A stretch of DNA of 6,209 nt from Deinococcus detaillensis (lineage in GTDB: Bacteria; Deinococcota; Deinococci; Deinococcales; Deinococcaceae). Position 1 is the first letter of the stretch; each line of letters begins with the position of its first letter. Positions 5,983 through 6,209 of this stretch are shown piece after piece. A program made the position numbers and the translations under genes. The notes under the pieces are model-generated. The model had not been told where the DNA came from. It made no database searches and saw nothing but the letters and a program-made list of their open reading frames with translations. The stretch lies in assembly GCF_007280555.1 (NCBI RefSeq), contig NZ_VKDB01000055.1:1-6209 (forward strand), written 5' to 3'.

Positions 5983-6110
5983 AGCATTTGACGTAAAAGA
6001 TTCCTCTCTTTTACGTATGAGCGGAGCGAGTGAAATACGTGCTAGAGCGGGTGAAAGTGGAGTTGCTTGGGCGCTTTTCCCAGGTAACGTAACGGACAAA
6101 CGCTCTAAGA
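5977..6110. repeat. Structured intergenic repeat-like element
   Basis: This gap of about 130 bases is full of pairing sequence. ACGTAAAAGA (5991-6000) and TCTTTTACGT (6007-6016) make a perfect 10-bp hairpin with a 6-base loop. TAGAGCG (6043-6049) pairs with CGCTCTA (6101-6107). Inside that pair, GTTGCTTGGG (6062-6071) and CCCAGGTAAC (6079-6088) form a 10-bp stem with two G-U pairs. The element starts with the palindrome CTCTAGAG (5977-5984) and ends in GCTCTAAGA, so its ends are inverted. No T-tract makes it a plain terminator. It resembles the small non-coding repeats or MITE-like elements known from Deinococcus genomes; copy number cannot be tested from one window. Confidence 0.55.
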
Positions 6111-6117
6111 GGTGGAG

Positions 6118-6209
6118 TGAACCCAAAGCGCAGGACCAGCAGGCAAGTCACTTCTAGGCTGGATGATAGCGGGCGGCGAACTCGGCAGGTGGGACGTAGC
6201 CGAGACTGG
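6118..6209 (-). mobile_element. 3' end of an IS3-family insertion sequence, cut by the window edge
   Basis: The sequence right of about 6118 contains the last codons of a transposase and about 36 bases between its stop codon and a TGAACCC at 6118-6124. IS3-family ends commonly start with TGA, so this is a reasonable candidate for the terminal inverted repeat. The other end is outside the window, so neither the repeat nor a target duplication can be confirmed. Confidence 0.5.
6154..6209 (-). CDS. IS3-family transposase (OrfB type), C-terminal end only
   Basis: On the minus strand the frame reads SLGYVPPAEFAARYHPA and then TAG at 6156-6154. A GY-x-x-PAEFA segment near the C-terminus is typical of the rve-type integrase domain of IS3-family OrfB transposases, where it follows the HSALGY part after the last catalytic glutamate. 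The enzyme moves the element by cut-and-copy circle formation. Only 17 codons are inside the window, so the catalytic DDE residues, the frameshift with OrfA and intactness cannot be judged. A related integrase-core transposase family such as IS481 is the main alternative. Confidence 0.72.
   Translation of the reverse strand, partial: SLGYVPPAEFAARYHPA

Noticed and set aside
5991..6016. Perfect 10-bp hairpin as the terminator of the two-gene operon
   Set aside because: Neither strand has a T-tract after the stem, and the hairpin is one of three in a larger element, so a plain terminator reading is not supported, although it might still slow transcription.
5872..6126. 84-codon minus-strand frame over the same region
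   Set aside because: It is antisense to the DUF5946 gene end and to the repeat hairpins, with no family resemblance.
5900..6157. 85-codon plus-strand frame across the end of the DUF5946 gene, the structured repeat and the IS end
   Set aside because: It spans three unrelated units and its sequence is the translated repeat; no ribosome binding site is present.
1..6209. CRISPR array, tRNA or rRNA genes
   Set aside because: No regularly spaced direct repeats, no tRNA cloverleaf with a CCA-type end, and no rRNA segments were seen on either strand.

Overview
The window looks like a piece of a Deinococcus-type chromosome. The clues are a homodimer-type glycyl-tRNA synthetase of 507 residues, as in Deinococcus-Thermus, a T-box leader on that gene, AAAGGAG-type ribosome binding sites, high GC content with open antisense frames, secreted VanW and FAS1 proteins, a DUF5946 gene and an IS3-type transposase end. 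The genus is an inference from gene families, not proof.

Left half, all on the minus strand. From right to left: the T-box controlled glycyl-tRNA synthetase gene (2202-3725) ends in a clear intrinsic terminator (2115-2149). After a gap of about 310 bases comes a small secreted FAS1 (fasciclin) protein (1399-1887) with its own probable terminator (1340-1382). Next is a secreted VanW-family protein (110-1306) that starts at GTG. Only uninterpretable sequence remains to the left edge.

Centre. The roughly 430 bases upstream of glyS are mainly a glycine T-box riboswitch on the minus strand. It shows a stem I with a distal hairpin, a GGC (glycine) specifier candidate, a stem III, an antiterminator with the seven-base T-box bulge, and a competing 14-bp terminator. 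Uncharged tRNA-Gly should stabilise the antiterminator and let glyS be transcribed. A divergent gene for a DUF4174 protein with a hydrophobic N-terminus (4153-4602) starts on the other side.

Right half, plus strand. An unrecognised 255-residue gene (4670-5437) overlaps a DUF5946 gene (5434-5982) by ATGA, so the two form a probable translationally coupled operon. A highly structured intergenic element of about 130 bases begins on the stop codon of the second gene. The window closes with the 3' end of an IS3-family transposase pointing inward on the minus strand (6154-6209). The right side is therefore the most accessory-like part. The best regulatory system is the glycine T-box. The most open questions are the coupled unknown/DUF5946 pair, the structured repeat next to the IS, and a possible small RNA between glyS and the FAS1 gene.
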